Below, in pieces: positions 8,594-17,503 of a stretch of DNA of 64,000 nucleotides. Location: contig CAKMJV010000008.1 in assembly GCA_927417275.1 (NCBI GenBank), forward strand, positions 62,001-126,000. Direction: 5' to 3'. This DNA comes from an uncultured Clostridia bacterium. GTDB taxonomy: Bacteria > Bacillota > Clostridia > Peptostreptococcales > Acidaminobacteraceae. Each line of letters starts with the position of its first letter. Position 1 is the first letter of the stretch. The notes beneath the pieces were generated by a model that saw only the letters and a program-made list of their open reading frames with translations, made no database searches and was not told where the DNA came from. Both the position numbers and the translations under genes were made by a program.

Positions 8594-9657
8594 TGTTTAC
8601 ACTAGAAAATTTACTTGAACTCGCTGTTGAAAAAGACGCATCTGATATTTTCATCACAGTTGGCGTTCCCCCGACACTTAAAATTCATGGGCGCTTCGAA
8701 GGTGTTGGTGAAGATAAAATGTCTCCAGACGACACAGAATTACTCGTTAAGCAGTTGTTTAAGAAGCATGAACATTATCTTGAGTTTTTAGAAAAAGGCG
8801 AGAAGGATTTTTCGTTTTCATTAAGTAGTGTTGGACGATTCAGAGTGGATGCATATACGCAGAGAGGTTCACATGCGGCAGCAATTCGCGTGCTTAAATT
8901 TGATCGATTGGATGTAAGTCAACTACGTATACCAGATGCAATCCTTGATTTTAGAAAAAAAACAAAAGGGCTTGTTTTAATAACTGGACCTACTGGAAGT
9001 GGTAAGTCTACCACACTTTCTTGTTTGATAGACTTAATTAATCAAGAACGCGCCTGTCATATTTTAACATTAGAAGATCCGATCGAGTATTTGCACAAAC
9101 ATGCAAAGAGTATCGTCGATCAAAGAGAAATCGGTATTGATACAAGAAGTTATGCCGATGGCTTAAGATCTGCATTAAGACAAGCACCAGATGTTATATT
9201 AATCGGTGAAATGAGAGACTATGAAACGATTTCCATCGCTTTAACAGCTGCTGAAACAGGTCATTTGGTATTTTCTACGTTACATACCGTTGGTGCAGCT
9301 AAAACCATTGACCGAATAATAGATGTGTTTCCTCCCAATCAACAACAGCAAGTACGCATTCAACTCTCAACGGTATTACAAGGTGTTATTTCGCAACAAT
9401 TATTACCTTCTGAACAACTTGGCAGAGTGCCAGCTTTTGAAATTATGGGGATGACGCATGCCATACGGAATATGATTAGAGATGGTAAAATTCCACAAAT
9501 TGAGGCGGCTATTCATTCAGGCAAAAGTGTGGGCATGATGAGCATGGATTCAAGTTTGGCGGATTTAACGCAAGAAGGTCTGATTACGAAGCAGGAGGCT
9601 TTGCTTCACTGTATTAACTATGATACAATTAAAAGGTATCTAGGTGAAACCGATTAG
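8590..9657 (+). CDS. pilT: Type IV pilus retraction ATPase PilT
   Basis: The hexameric PilT/VirB11 ATPase that drives pilus disassembly and twitching. All catalytic boxes are intact: Walker A GPTGSGKST (133-141, K139), Asp box LEDPIEYL, Walker B VILIGEMRD with the catalytic Glu, and His box GHLVFSTLHT. The C-terminal helical domain is also present. It is last in the pilus operon, with GGAGG 7 nt upstream and a 4-nt overlap with the preceding stop. No PilB extension ATPase is encoded in the window. Confidence 0.95.
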   Translation: MMFTLENLLELAVEKDASDIFITVGVPPTLKIHGRFEGVGEDKMSPDDTELLVKQLFKKHEHYLEFLEKGEKDFSFSLSSVGRFRVDAYTQRGSHAAAIRVLKFDRLDVSQLRIPDAILDFRKKTKGLVLITGPTGSGKSTTLSCLIDLINQERACHILTLEDPIEYLHKHAKSIVDQREIGIDTRSYADGLRSALRQAPDVILIGEMRDYETISIALTAAETGHLVFSTLHTVGAAKTIDRIIDVFPPNQQQQVRIQLSTVLQGVISQQLLPSEQLGRVPAFEIMGMTHAIRNMIRDGKIPQIEAAIHSGKSVGMMSMDSSLADLTQEGLITKQEALLHCINYDTIKRYLGETD

Positions 9658-9675
9658 CTTGAAAGAGGTGACGTG

Positions 9676-10473
9676 ATGAGAAAATGGATCGTATTATGTG
9701 GCGTTTTAATGGTGCTATTATCGAGCCAATCCATCAATTTTACACAAACTAAAGAAACCATTGATGGTGCTAATTTAGACAAGGGCATCATAGAAATAAC
9801 GTTTAAATCTTCGGATAAGGTGAAGTATAAAGTGTTAATAACCAAAGGCGATAAAAAAATTTCTTATCCCTTTACCGCTGATGGTAGAACTGAGGCTTTT
9901 CCACTTCAATTGGGAAATGGCACTTATAAAGTGGGGCTTTTAAAGAACGTTTCGGGCACTAAATACGTATATGCTGCACAAAAGTCTTTTGATCTTAAAC
10001 TAGATGATCCAAACATCGTGTATCTTAATTCTGTTCAAAATGTAAATTGGAAAGAAGAAGATGAGGCCATAGATTTCGGTGCGAGTTTGCTTAAAACATA
10101 TAAAACCAATGATTCGAAGATCAAAACACTCTACGGCTATTTGGTTAAAAATATGGCTTATGACTATGATAAAATTCCGACGCTCACCACAGATTATATT
10201 CCCAATATCGAATTGACTTATCAAGATATGAAGGGGATTTGCTATGATTATTCAGCGCTTTTCGCATCCATAAAAAGGCATGAAGGCATTCCTACCAAAT
10301 TGGTGAAGGGCTATACGAAATATGTGAATGGTTACCACGCTTGGAATGAGATTTTAATTGATGGCAAGTGGGTAATTATCGACAGTACAGTGGATTCAAC
10401 TTGGAAAGGTTCAAAGTCCACGATCAAAATGATAAAGGATCCTAAATTTTATACGAAGGTTAACGAGTATTAG
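9676..10473 (+). CDS. Secreted transglutaminase-like protein
   Basis: A hydrophobic N-terminal segment (about 3-18) after a basic start suggests a Sec signal peptide, with processing somewhere near residue 20. Residues about 25-110 look like a beta-rich domain. The C-terminal part is a transglutaminase-like (TGc) domain with a complete Cys-His-Asp triad: C189 in GICYDYSALF, H221 in GYHAWNEI and D236 in VIIDSTVD. Bacterial members act as peptidases or cross-linkers at the cell surface. GAGGTG lies 5 nt before ATG 9676 (GTG 9673 is adjacent). It follows pilT by 18 nt and may belong to the same transcript. Confidence 0.85.
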   Translation: MRKWIVLCGVLMVLLSSQSINFTQTKETIDGANLDKGIIEITFKSSDKVKYKVLITKGDKKISYPFTADGRTEAFPLQLGNGTYKVGLLKNVSGTKYVYAAQKSFDLKLDDPNIVYLNSVQNVNWKEEDEAIDFGASLLKTYKTNDSKIKTLYGYLVKNMAYDYDKIPTLTTDYIPNIELTYQDMKGICYDYSALFASIKRHEGIPTKLVKGYTKYVNGYHAWNEILIDGKWVIIDSTVDSTWKGSKSTIKMIKDPKFYTKVNEY

Positions 10474-10488
10474 TGTTAGGAGGTATTC

Positions 10489-11037
10489 ATGGTATATGTA
10501 TTTTTTGCCGAAGGCTTTGAAGAAATTGAGGCAATTACGATCGTAGATGTGCTTCGGCGAGCGGACATAAGGACCCATATGATAGGCATAAACAGTAAAG
10601 AAGTAACCGGTGCCCATGGCATTTCCATTTTGATGGATCAAACCATCAATGAAATCACTTCGCTATCTGATGCACTTATGCTTGTTTTGCCAGGAGGTAT
10701 GCCAGGTTCTAAACACCTGATGGAAAGTGATTCGCTAAAGAATTTACTGATTTCAGCGCGTGATTTAGATATTTATATGGCTGCCATATGTGCAGCACCC
10801 ACGATATTATCGTATCACGGATTAATTAAAGGGAGAAAAGTGACTTGCTATCCTGGTTTTGAAAAAGAAATGACTGATTTTGTACATGTGGATGAAAACG
10901 TGGTACAAGATGGGACGCTTATCACAGGAAAAGGCGCAGGGGTAGCGATGGCATTTGCGCTTAAATGCGTCGAAGTGTTAAAAGGTCACAAAGTGAGTGA
11001 AAAACTAGCAAGTGCATTGATCCACCAAACGACGTAA
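10489..11037 (+). CDS. DJ-1/PfpI family protein
   Basis: A 182-residue DJ-1/ThiJ/PfpI fold protein close to the YajL/DJ-1 branch. The N-terminal FFAEGFEEIEA holds the conserved acidic residue next to the nucleophile, and the nucleophile elbow is AAICAAPTIL with its Cys at about residue 100. The later GKGAGVAMAFALK stretch is also typical. Roles proposed for the family are stress protection and glyoxal or thiol chemistry; the substrate cannot be read from sequence. Ribosome site GGAGG precedes the ATG and a strong terminator follows. Confidence 0.88.
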   Translation: MVYVFFAEGFEEIEAITIVDVLRRADIRTHMIGINSKEVTGAHGISILMDQTINEITSLSDALMLVLPGGMPGSKHLMESDSLKNLLISARDLDIYMAAICAAPTILSYHGLIKGRKVTCYPGFEKEMTDFVHVDENVVQDGTLITGKGAGVAMAFALKCVEVLKGHKVSEKLASALIHQTT

Positions 11038-11043
11038 AATAAT

Positions 11044-11089
11044 AAGGAGAACACGCTATTTATATTTAAATAGTTTGTTCTCCTTTTCT
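11044..11089. terminator. Strong bidirectional terminator
   Basis: AAGGAGAACA (11044-11053) pairs with TGTTCTCCTT (11076-11085) and an inner CTATTTA/TAAATAG stem extends it. TTTTCT follows. It separates the DJ-1 gene from the convergent minus-strand gene. Confidence 0.85.
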
Positions 11090-11094
11090 ACGTT

Positions 11095-11946
11095 TTAACG
11101 CCAGTATATATCTGCTGCTGCTTTGCCTTTTGTCCCTTTTGCGATAAACTCTTCTTCGGTCGTACCTGTTCCGATGGTTATGACGAGATCGTAGTGATCA
11201 TATAAGCCACCTAAGTGGTTCTCTTTTGGGGCGGATAAATCATCATACGTTGCAGAAGCGGATCCAGCAAGAGCGCTTAAGTATAAATAACACAGTTCTT
11301 TTGCACGCGTTTCGGATGTGCCACCTATTACGATGATCGCGATGCCCAATGTATCTTCCTGAACGATAATCTCAGCATCACTTGCATCTAAGTTTATGAG
11401 AAGTTCTCTGGTTGCAAGTGCTTTCATCTCGTCGGTAATGGGGTATGTTTTCGTGGGATCGCTTGAAGTTGTGGTGTAAACTTTACCGCCGCCTTCTAAT
11501 GATTCTTTACCCTCTAAATTTACATCCAATTGATCGAAAGGGGTGGTAAATTTGAGCACCAAAAAAACGAGAAGGATTAGTACCGCTGGAAAGATGAGAT
11601 GCTTTGGTTTGAAGTGGTAAGCTTTTTTTACATGCGCTTCTTCCTGCGGTTTGGTTTCTTCAATTTTCCTTAAAAGGCGCGTTTGGGTGGTTTCAAATCG
11701 ATCGAGAATGCCTGAAATTTCATCGGCGCGAATTAACTCAATTGCAAGATCGCATATTTTTAAGGCTTCATCTAAACGCTGCCGTTTTTCTAAAAGCCTT
11801 ATGGTGCTTTCATATGTCTTAGAAATCTTAGGTGTGTAACTTTCAAATATTTCTAAATAAATCTTTAGGGCAATTTCCTCGTTAATCATCTCCATTTTTT
11901 GAGCTTTCTGTGTTAGGATATAAAGTTCATTTGTTTTCTCAGACAT
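11095..11946 (-). CDS. Membrane-anchored protein with helical-repeat N-terminus, function unknown
   Basis: The first 110 residues are helical and TPR-like by pattern (alternating helices such as EEIALKIYLEIFESY and RLDEALKICDLAIELI) and should be cytoplasmic. One membrane segment lies at about residues 131-147 (LIFPAVLILLVFLVLKF). The remaining 135 residues would be extracytoplasmic; they contain VVTI-type beta strands and an Ala/Gly-rich stretch with no family I recognise. It is a lone gene with its own GAGGTGA ribosome site and the shared terminator. Confidence 0.65.
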   Translation of the reverse strand: MSEKTNELYILTQKAQKMEMINEEIALKIYLEIFESYTPKISKTYESTIRLLEKRQRLDEALKICDLAIELIRADEISGILDRFETTQTRLLRKIEETKPQEEAHVKKAYHFKPKHLIFPAVLILLVFLVLKFTTPFDQLDVNLEGKESLEGGGKVYTTTSSDPTKTYPITDEMKALATRELLINLDASDAEIIVQEDTLGIAIIVIGGTSETRAKELCYLYLSALAGSASATYDDLSAPKENHLGGLYDHYDLVITIGTGTTEEEFIAKGTKGKAAADIYWR

Positions 11947-12081
11947 GGGTCACCTCAAGATTTTTAGTTATTACAGACACTTTTATTTATCTATTATATC
12001 ATTTATCGGCAAATGGTTGTGAAATGTTAATCGATAGGTGGATGTATTAAAATAATTTTATAAGTTGTGGGTGCTTTAAAG

Positions 12082-12110
12082 TTGACGTATTTCATCGGAT
12101 ATATTATAAT
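12082..12110 (+). promoter_or_regulatory. Promoter of the iscR-iscS-iscU operon
   Basis: TTGACG (12082-12087) and TATAAT (12105-12110) with a 17-bp spacer form a near-consensus housekeeping promoter. Just downstream, at 12122-12138, the imperfect dyad CTTAGT-AAATA-ACTAGG lies near the expected transcription start and could be an autoregulatory IscR site. Confidence 0.75.
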
Positions 12111-12157
12111 GATTATGATTTCTTAGTAAATAACTAGGGATTAAAGGAGTGTGTCTT

Positions 12158-12619
12158 TTGAAATTATCAACGCGTGGCCGTTATGGCTTAAAAGCAATGT
12201 TTGATCTTGCGCTTAACTATGGCGAGGGCCCAATATCATTAACGAGCATTGCTGAACGTCAAGCGGTATCTGTAAACTATTTGGAACAGTTAATCTCGCC
12301 ACTAAGAAAGGCGAATCTCGTTAAAAGTGTGCGAGGTGCGCAAGGCGGTTATATGTTAGCGGTAGAACCTCAATTAATAACAGTTGGGGCGATATTAACC
12401 ACACTAGAGGGGCCACTTGCGCCGACGGATTGTGTGGTTATAGACGATGCGGATGAAATATGTGATCACTCGAGGTATTGCGTCACTAAAGTCATTTATG
12501 AAAAAATATATGAAAGCATAACCAGCGTTGTAAATTCTATTAATTTGCAGCATATGGTAGATGATTATCGTTTAAATCAAAAGAGCATGATCATCGAAAG
12601 CATTTGCGAATGCAAATAA
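12158..12619 (+). CDS. iscR: Rrf2-family regulator, IscR-like
   Basis: Starts MKLSTRGRYGLKAM, the hallmark N-terminus of Rrf2 regulators, read from TTG 12158 placed 8 nt after AAAGGAG; the GTG at 12149 would bury the ribosome site. The winged helix covers residues 1-75 with SVRGAQGGYML as the wing. Cysteines C92, C102 and C108 sit where IscR binds its Fe-S cluster, so redox or cluster sensing is likely. The C-terminus has further cysteines (CECK). It heads the operon with iscS and iscU and probably represses it when the cluster is bound. Confidence 0.88.
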   Translation: MKLSTRGRYGLKAMFDLALNYGEGPISLTSIAERQAVSVNYLEQLISPLRKANLVKSVRGAQGGYMLAVEPQLITVGAILTTLEGPLAPTDCVVIDDADEICDHSRYCVTKVIYEKIYESITSVVNSINLQHMVDDYRLNQKSMIIESICECK

Positions 12620-12638
12620 TGTTTTGGAGGACGAAAAG

Positions 12639-13817
12639 TTGAGAAAAGTTTATTTGGATTATTCTGCGACAACCCCTGTAAAAGAAGAAGTTGTAGGTGA
12701 GATGCTGCCCTACTTTACTGAGATATTTGGTAATGCATCGAGTATTCATGGATTTGGCCAAGAGGCTAAAAGTGCTCTTGAAAAAGCACGCACGAACATC
12801 GCAAAAACACTTAATACGTCTGCGGATGCCATTTACTTTACTGCTGGCGGGTCCGAAGCAGACAACTGGGCTCTAAAAGGTGTTATGCATGCAAATAAAG
12901 CAAAAGGCAATCACATCATTACTTCTGTTATTGAGCATCATGCGATATTGCACACGTGCGAAGCGCTCGAAAAAGAGGGTGTAGAAGTAACGTATTTACC
13001 TGTAGATGAACAAGGCAGAATCGATCTAAATGCTTTAGAGGCGGCGATTAGGCCTACTACTGTGCTTATATCAATTATGTATATTAATAATGAAATCGGA
13101 ACCATGCAAGACGTTAAATCGATCGCTGATATAGCACACAAACACGGTGTTTTATTTCACACAGATGCGGTTCAAGCGTATGGCAATGTAAAAATAGATG
13201 TTCAAGCGTTGGGTATAGATTTATTAAGTGTTTCGAGCCACAAGATTTATGGTCCAAAAGGCGTCGGCGCTTTATTTGTAAGAAAAGGTGTACGCATCCA
13301 CAATTTAATTAAAGGTGGCGCACAAGAAAAGAAAAGACGTGCTGGTACTGAAAACATTCCCGGTATTATGGGATTTGCAAAAGCGGCGGAAATAGCGGAT
13401 GCAAAATTGGAAGAGCATGTCGAAAAATTAACAAACTTAAGAGAGCGACTTGTAAAAGGCATTTTAAATGGTATTGATTATGTGAAGTACAATGGTCATC
13501 CGACTTTTAGGCACCCTGGTAATGTAAACGTTTGCTTTGAATTCATAGAAGGTGAAGCACTGTTATTAAGTTTAAATGCAAAAGGCATCGCTGGTTCAAG
13601 TGGTTCAGCTTGTACCTCTGGTTCTCTAGATCCTTCACACGTCCTTCTTTCAATCGGTCTCCCGCATGAAATTGCACATGGGTCTTTACGATTGACAATA
13701 GGCGATTTTACCACTGAAGAAGATGTAGATTATACCATCGAAGCACTTAAAGAAGTGGTTCAAAAATTAAGAGTGATGTCACCATTATATGATCGAGTAA
13801 AAGGAGGCGCTAAATAA
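12639..13817 (+). CDS. iscS: Cysteine desulfurase
   Basis: PLP-dependent desulfurase that supplies sulfur from cysteine to the IscU scaffold. The PLP lysine is K202 in SSHKIYGPKG and the persulfide-forming cysteine is C325 in GSACTSGS. The start is TTG 12639, 8 nt after GGAGG; the family start LRKVYLDYSATTP matches this. At 392 residues the length is normal. It overlaps the iscU start by one base. Confidence 0.95.
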   Translation: MRKVYLDYSATTPVKEEVVGEMLPYFTEIFGNASSIHGFGQEAKSALEKARTNIAKTLNTSADAIYFTAGGSEADNWALKGVMHANKAKGNHIITSVIEHHAILHTCEALEKEGVEVTYLPVDEQGRIDLNALEAAIRPTTVLISIMYINNEIGTMQDVKSIADIAHKHGVLFHTDAVQAYGNVKIDVQALGIDLLSVSSHKIYGPKGVGALFVRKGVRIHNLIKGGAQEKKRRAGTENIPGIMGFAKAAEIADAKLEEHVEKLTNLRERLVKGILNGIDYVKYNGHPTFRHPGNVNVCFEFIEGEALLLSLNAKGIAGSSGSACTSGSLDPSHVLLSIGLPHEIAHGSLRLTIGDFTTEEDVDYTIEALKEVVQKLRVMSPLYDRVKGGAK

Positions 13818-14260
13818 TGTATACAGAGAAGGTAATGGATCATTTTATGAATCCAAGAAATGTTGGCGAAATCGAAAATGCAGACGGCGTCGGCGAAGTG
13901 GGTAATGTTAAATGTGGCGACATCATGCGTATTTATATAAAGGTTAGAGATGAACATATAGAAGACATCAAGTTTAAGACTTTTGGGTGTGGATCTGCAA
14001 TTGCTGCTTCAAGCATCGCGACGGAACTCATCATGGGTCTGTCGATAGATGAAGCCCTCAAAGTTACGAATAAGCAGGTTGTTGATGCTTTAGGTGGCTT
14101 ACCACCTGTAAAAATACATTGTTCAGTTCTTGCTGAACAAGCATTAAAAGCGGCAATTTATGATTATGCACATAAAAACAATCTGGTTTATGAAGGCCTT
14201 GCTGGCTTTGATCCACATGAAGACCACGACCATCACGACGTCGTAGAAATAGAGTTTTAA
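13817..14260 (+). CDS. iscU: Fe-S cluster assembly scaffold
   Basis: The NifU-N/IscU scaffold with the three ligand cysteines C33, C58 and C102 and the conserved D35; the LPPVKIHCS motif that binds HscA in other bacteria is intact. The protein extends past the usual end with a His/Asp/Glu-rich tail (residues 132-147, including HEDHDHHD), seen in clostridial members and possibly metal-binding. AAGGAGG lies 9 nt before the ATG. No hscA, hscB or fdx follows, as is usual in Clostridia. Confidence 0.93.
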   Translation: MYTEKVMDHFMNPRNVGEIENADGVGEVGNVKCGDIMRIYIKVRDEHIEDIKFKTFGCGSAIAASSIATELIMGLSIDEALKVTNKQVVDALGGLPPVKIHCSVLAEQALKAAIYDYAHKNNLVYEGLAGFDPHEDHDHHDVVEIEF

Positions 14261-14267
14261 AAATAAA

Positions 14268-14296
14268 TTGTTCTTTAAATAGAGTTATGTTAAAAT
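14268..14296 (+). promoter_or_regulatory. Probable promoter of the alaS leader
   Basis: TTGTTC (14268-14273) and TAAAAT (14291-14296) are 17 bp apart, placing the transcription start just before the T-box. Confidence 0.45.
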
Positions 14297-14310
14297 ATTC
14301 ATATTATAGT

Positions 14311-14543
14311 ATATGCGAAGATGAAGAGGAGTAAATCACACCTTTAGAGAGCGTCCGTTGGTGAAAGAGACGCAAGTGATCGAAGCAGCTTCTGAGCACT
14401 GAATCTGAATGTAGAGTAAGATAAAGCGTTTAGCAAACGTTATCATGCTGATTGACCTTCAAAGCGATCGGACGAGAGTCCGATAAGTAGGGTGGTACCG
14501 CGGTATTTTATCGTCCCTACATGTGTCTTTGGGGGTTTTTTTG
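14311..14543 (+). ncRNA. T-box leader, alanine-responsive
   Basis: The 309-nt gap between iscU and alaS holds a T-box. Seen directly: the GATGAAGAGGAGTA-like base of stem I, an AGAGAG bulge motif at 14346-14351, a GTTGGTGAAAG distal-loop element, a short hairpin ATCGGA/TCCGAT (14466-14483), the T-box AGGGTGGTACCGCG (14489-14502) and its partner CGTCCCT. The region closes with GGGGGTTTTTTT. Uncharged tRNA-Ala should favour the antiterminator and switch alaS on. A GCA and a GCT triplet (14385-14390) are candidates for the specifier, but I did not fold stem I to confirm it. Confidence 0.92.
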
Positions 14544-14568
14544 TGATTATTATGGGAGGAACTTACTT

Positions 14569-17193
14569 ATGAAAAAGATGGGTTTAAACGAAATTAGACA
14601 AGCATTTTTAGATTTTTATGCATCCAAAGGTCATTATGTGACTTCAAGTTATCCCCTTGTTCCAATAAATGACAAGAGTTTACTTTTAGTTAATGCAGGT
14701 ATGCAGCCATTAAAAAATTATTTTACAGGCACAGAAACACCACCAAATCCAACCATGGCAACTTGTCAAAAATGTATACGTACAGGTGATATTGAAAATG
14801 TAGGTGTAACGGCAAGACATGCGACATTTTTTGAAATGCTCGGCAATTTTGCATTTGGAGATTACTTCAAAGAAGGATCTATCAAGTATGGCTGGGAATT
14901 TATTACTGAGGTTTTAGAAATGCCAGTGGATAAATTATGGCCTTCTGTTTATTTAGAAGACGATGAAGCATTTGCGATTTGGAGAGATGTTATCGGTATA
15001 CCAGAGGAAAAAATCACGAGACTGGGCAAAGCAGATAACTTTTGGGAAATAGGCACAGGACCTTGTGGACCGTGTTCTGAGATTTATTTTGACAGAGGTC
15101 CAGCATATGGTTGTGGGGATCCAAACTGTCGACCTGGATGCGAGTGTGAACGCTATTTAGAGTTTTGGAACCATGTATTTACACAATACGATCGCGACGA
15201 GCAAGGCAATTACAATGAATTGGATAAGAAAAACATAGACACGGGTATGGGACTCGAACGGATTGCATGCATTATGCAAGATGTAGACACTATTTTTGAA
15301 GTCGATACCATTAAGCACATTCGTGATGAAGTGATTCGCCGATCAGGTGTTGCATATGGGGTTAATCGGTCACAAGATATCTCTATACGCATCATAACCG
15401 ATCACATAAAGGCTGTAACCTTTATGGTTGGCGATGGCATTATGCCAAATAACGAAGGGCGCGGTTACGTCTTAAGAAGACTTTTAAGACGTGCAGCACG
15501 TCATGCAAAAACGCTTGGGATGACGGGCAATATATTAACGGATTTGGTTGAAACCGTTATAGAAGCTTATGGCTCTTATTATGGCAATTTAATCGATAGA
15601 AAAGACTATATAAAACGCATAATTTCCATCGAAGAAGAGCGCTTTCAAGCGACCATCGATCAAGGATTAGGCATTCTTAATGAGACGCTTGATGAAATGA
15701 TTGCTAAAGGCGAGAAGACATTAAGCGGAGAAAAAGCGTTTAAGTTATATGACACCTATGGTTTTCCTATTGAATTGACGATGGAGATCATCGGCGAGAA
15801 AGGCTTGACAGTTGATGAAGAGGCTTTTAAACAACAAATGATTGAACAGAGAGAGCGTGCAAGAACAGCAAGAGGTTCTGGTGATGAACTCGGTTGGGCA
15901 AGTGATGCGATTACGCAATTGCCTAAGGAAATCGTTTCAGAGTTTGTGGGATATACCCATTTATCCAAAGCATGCAAGTTGGTTGCAATCGTAGGCTCAG
16001 AAATCGTGGAAGAAGCATTTGAAGGCATGGAAGTTACATTGGTACTTGATGAAACGCCTTTTTACCCTGAAGGTGGTGGACAAGTAGGCGATGTGGGTCA
16101 TATTTTAACAGATGATTTTGCTGCAGAAGTACTTGAAACTAAAAAAAGTGTGGGACGCATCATCGGCCATCAAGTACGCGTCATAAAAGGTCATGTTAAA
16201 GTGGGCGAGACAGTGATGGCCAGTGTCAATGTAGAAAAACGCATGGCAACGGCTAGAAACCACTCTGCTACACACTTGCTCCATAAAGCGCTACGAACGG
16301 TCATCGGCACACATGTAGAACAAGCGGGTTCTATGGTGAGTGCTGAACGTTTGAGATTTGACTTTTCGCATTTTGAAGCAATTACACCTGAAGACATTCG
16401 TAAGATCGAACAAGTCGTCAATGAACAGATTTTTAAGGCTTTACCTGTTCTAACGGAAGAAATGTCTGTAGATGCAGCAAGATCAAAAGGGGCTATGGCT
16501 CTGTTTGGAGAAAAGTATGGTGAAACCGTACGCGTGGTTACCATGGGCGACTACAGCATCGAACTATGTGGTGGAACGCACTTAACCAATTCTGCAGAAG
16601 TGGGTCTATTCAAAATTATAAGCGAGACCGGTGTTGCTGCAGGCGTCAGACGTATAGAAGCGATTACAGGTGAAAATGTTTATAAATTGTTAACACAACT
16701 TGATGATAAATTACAAAAAATATCTGATATGCTTAAGACCAATAGTGTAGATGTCCTCTCAAAGGCAGATCAATTGATGAGCGACATCAGAAATCTAACC
16801 AGAGAAAATGACCAACTTAAAAACAAACTTGCTAAAACGGCAATGAATGACATTATAGAGCAAATGCAAGAAATTAATGGGTACCATGTAATCACTGCAA
16901 AGTTTGAGGGTGTAGACATGAACACATTAAGAAATCTTGGCGATCAAATAAAAAACAAATATGAAATGGCTGTAGTCGTTTTGGCAAATGTCATTGAAGA
17001 TAAGGTTGAACTGCTTGCCATGGTATCTGATTCAGCGATGCAAAAAGGCGCACACGCAGGCAATATTATAAGAGAAGTTGCTAAAATTGCCGGTGGTGGT
17101 GGTGGCGGTAAACCCAATATGGCACAGGCAGGTGGCAAAAACCCAGAAAAAGTTGATGAAGCACTACAAAAAGTTTATGCTTTATTGATGTAA
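14569..17193 (+). CDS. alaS: Alanyl-tRNA synthetase
   Basis: Class II synthetase charging tRNA-Ala. Catalytic core at the N-terminus (motif 2 region ARHATFFEMLGN), editing domain with the HSATHLLHKALR zinc-binding motif and CGGTH, and a C-terminal DHHA1 oligomerisation domain with the Gly-rich GGGGGGKPNMAQAGG. Length 874 matches the family. The start is ATG 14569, 8 nt after GGGAGGA and just past the T-box terminator; the longer open frame begins inside the T-box and is not used. Confidence 0.97.
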   Translation: MKKMGLNEIRQAFLDFYASKGHYVTSSYPLVPINDKSLLLVNAGMQPLKNYFTGTETPPNPTMATCQKCIRTGDIENVGVTARHATFFEMLGNFAFGDYFKEGSIKYGWEFITEVLEMPVDKLWPSVYLEDDEAFAIWRDVIGIPEEKITRLGKADNFWEIGTGPCGPCSEIYFDRGPAYGCGDPNCRPGCECERYLEFWNHVFTQYDRDEQGNYNELDKKNIDTGMGLERIACIMQDVDTIFEVDTIKHIRDEVIRRSGVAYGVNRSQDISIRIITDHIKAVTFMVGDGIMPNNEGRGYVLRRLLRRAARHAKTLGMTGNILTDLVETVIEAYGSYYGNLIDRKDYIKRIISIEEERFQATIDQGLGILNETLDEMIAKGEKTLSGEKAFKLYDTYGFPIELTMEIIGEKGLTVDEEAFKQQMIEQRERARTARGSGDELGWASDAITQLPKEIVSEFVGYTHLSKACKLVAIVGSEIVEEAFEGMEVTLVLDETPFYPEGGGQVGDVGHILTDDFAAEVLETKKSVGRIIGHQVRVIKGHVKVGETVMASVNVEKRMATARNHSATHLLHKALRTVIGTHVEQAGSMVSAERLRFDFSHFEAITPEDIRKIEQVVNEQIFKALPVLTEEMSVDAARSKGAMALFGEKYGETVRVVTMGDYSIELCGGTHLTNSAEVGLFKIISETGVAAGVRRIEAITGENVYKLLTQLDDKLQKISDMLKTNSVDVLSKADQLMSDIRNLTRENDQLKNKLAKTAMNDIIEQMQEINGYHVITAKFEGVDMNTLRNLGDQIKNKYEMAVVVLANVIEDKVELLAMVSDSAMQKGAHAGNIIREVAKIAGGGGGGKPNMAQAGGKNPEKVDEALQKVYALLM

Positions 17194-17248
17194 AAAGGGT
17201 ATAATGTCATCATAAGGTAAATGACTTCGCATGTGAGGGGAGGGTACT

Positions 17249-17503
17249 ATGAATAATACAATGAAATTTAGCGTAGAGGAATATCTCGAGAACGGTGAGC
17301 ATAAGGACATTTTATTATATGTCTATAATGCATTGGAAGAAAAGGGATACAATCCAGTAAACCAACTAATCGGCTATTTAATATCAGGTGACCCTACGTA
17401 TATCACGACACACAACGATGCAAGAACCATGATTAAGAAAATCGAGCGTGACGATATCCTCGAAGTATTAATCAACCATTATATTGGAAGTCAAAAGAAA
17501 TGA
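17249..17503 (+). CDS. ireB: IreB family regulatory protein (UPF0297)
   Basis: An 84-residue protein with the family pattern [34 protein letters not shown] and GDPTYIT. IreB homologues are substrates of the Ser/Thr kinase IreK and negatively affect cephalosporin tolerance in enterococci. It is usually followed directly by ruvX; here an oxidoreductase gene sits between. Ribosome site GAGGGGAGGG. A TATAAT at 17200-17205, without a convincing -35, may give a promoter inside the alaS end. Confidence 0.92.
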   Translation: MNNTMKFSVEEYLENGEHKDILLYVYNALEEKGYNPVNQLIGYLISGDPTYITTHNDARTMIKKIERDDILEVLINHYIGSQKK

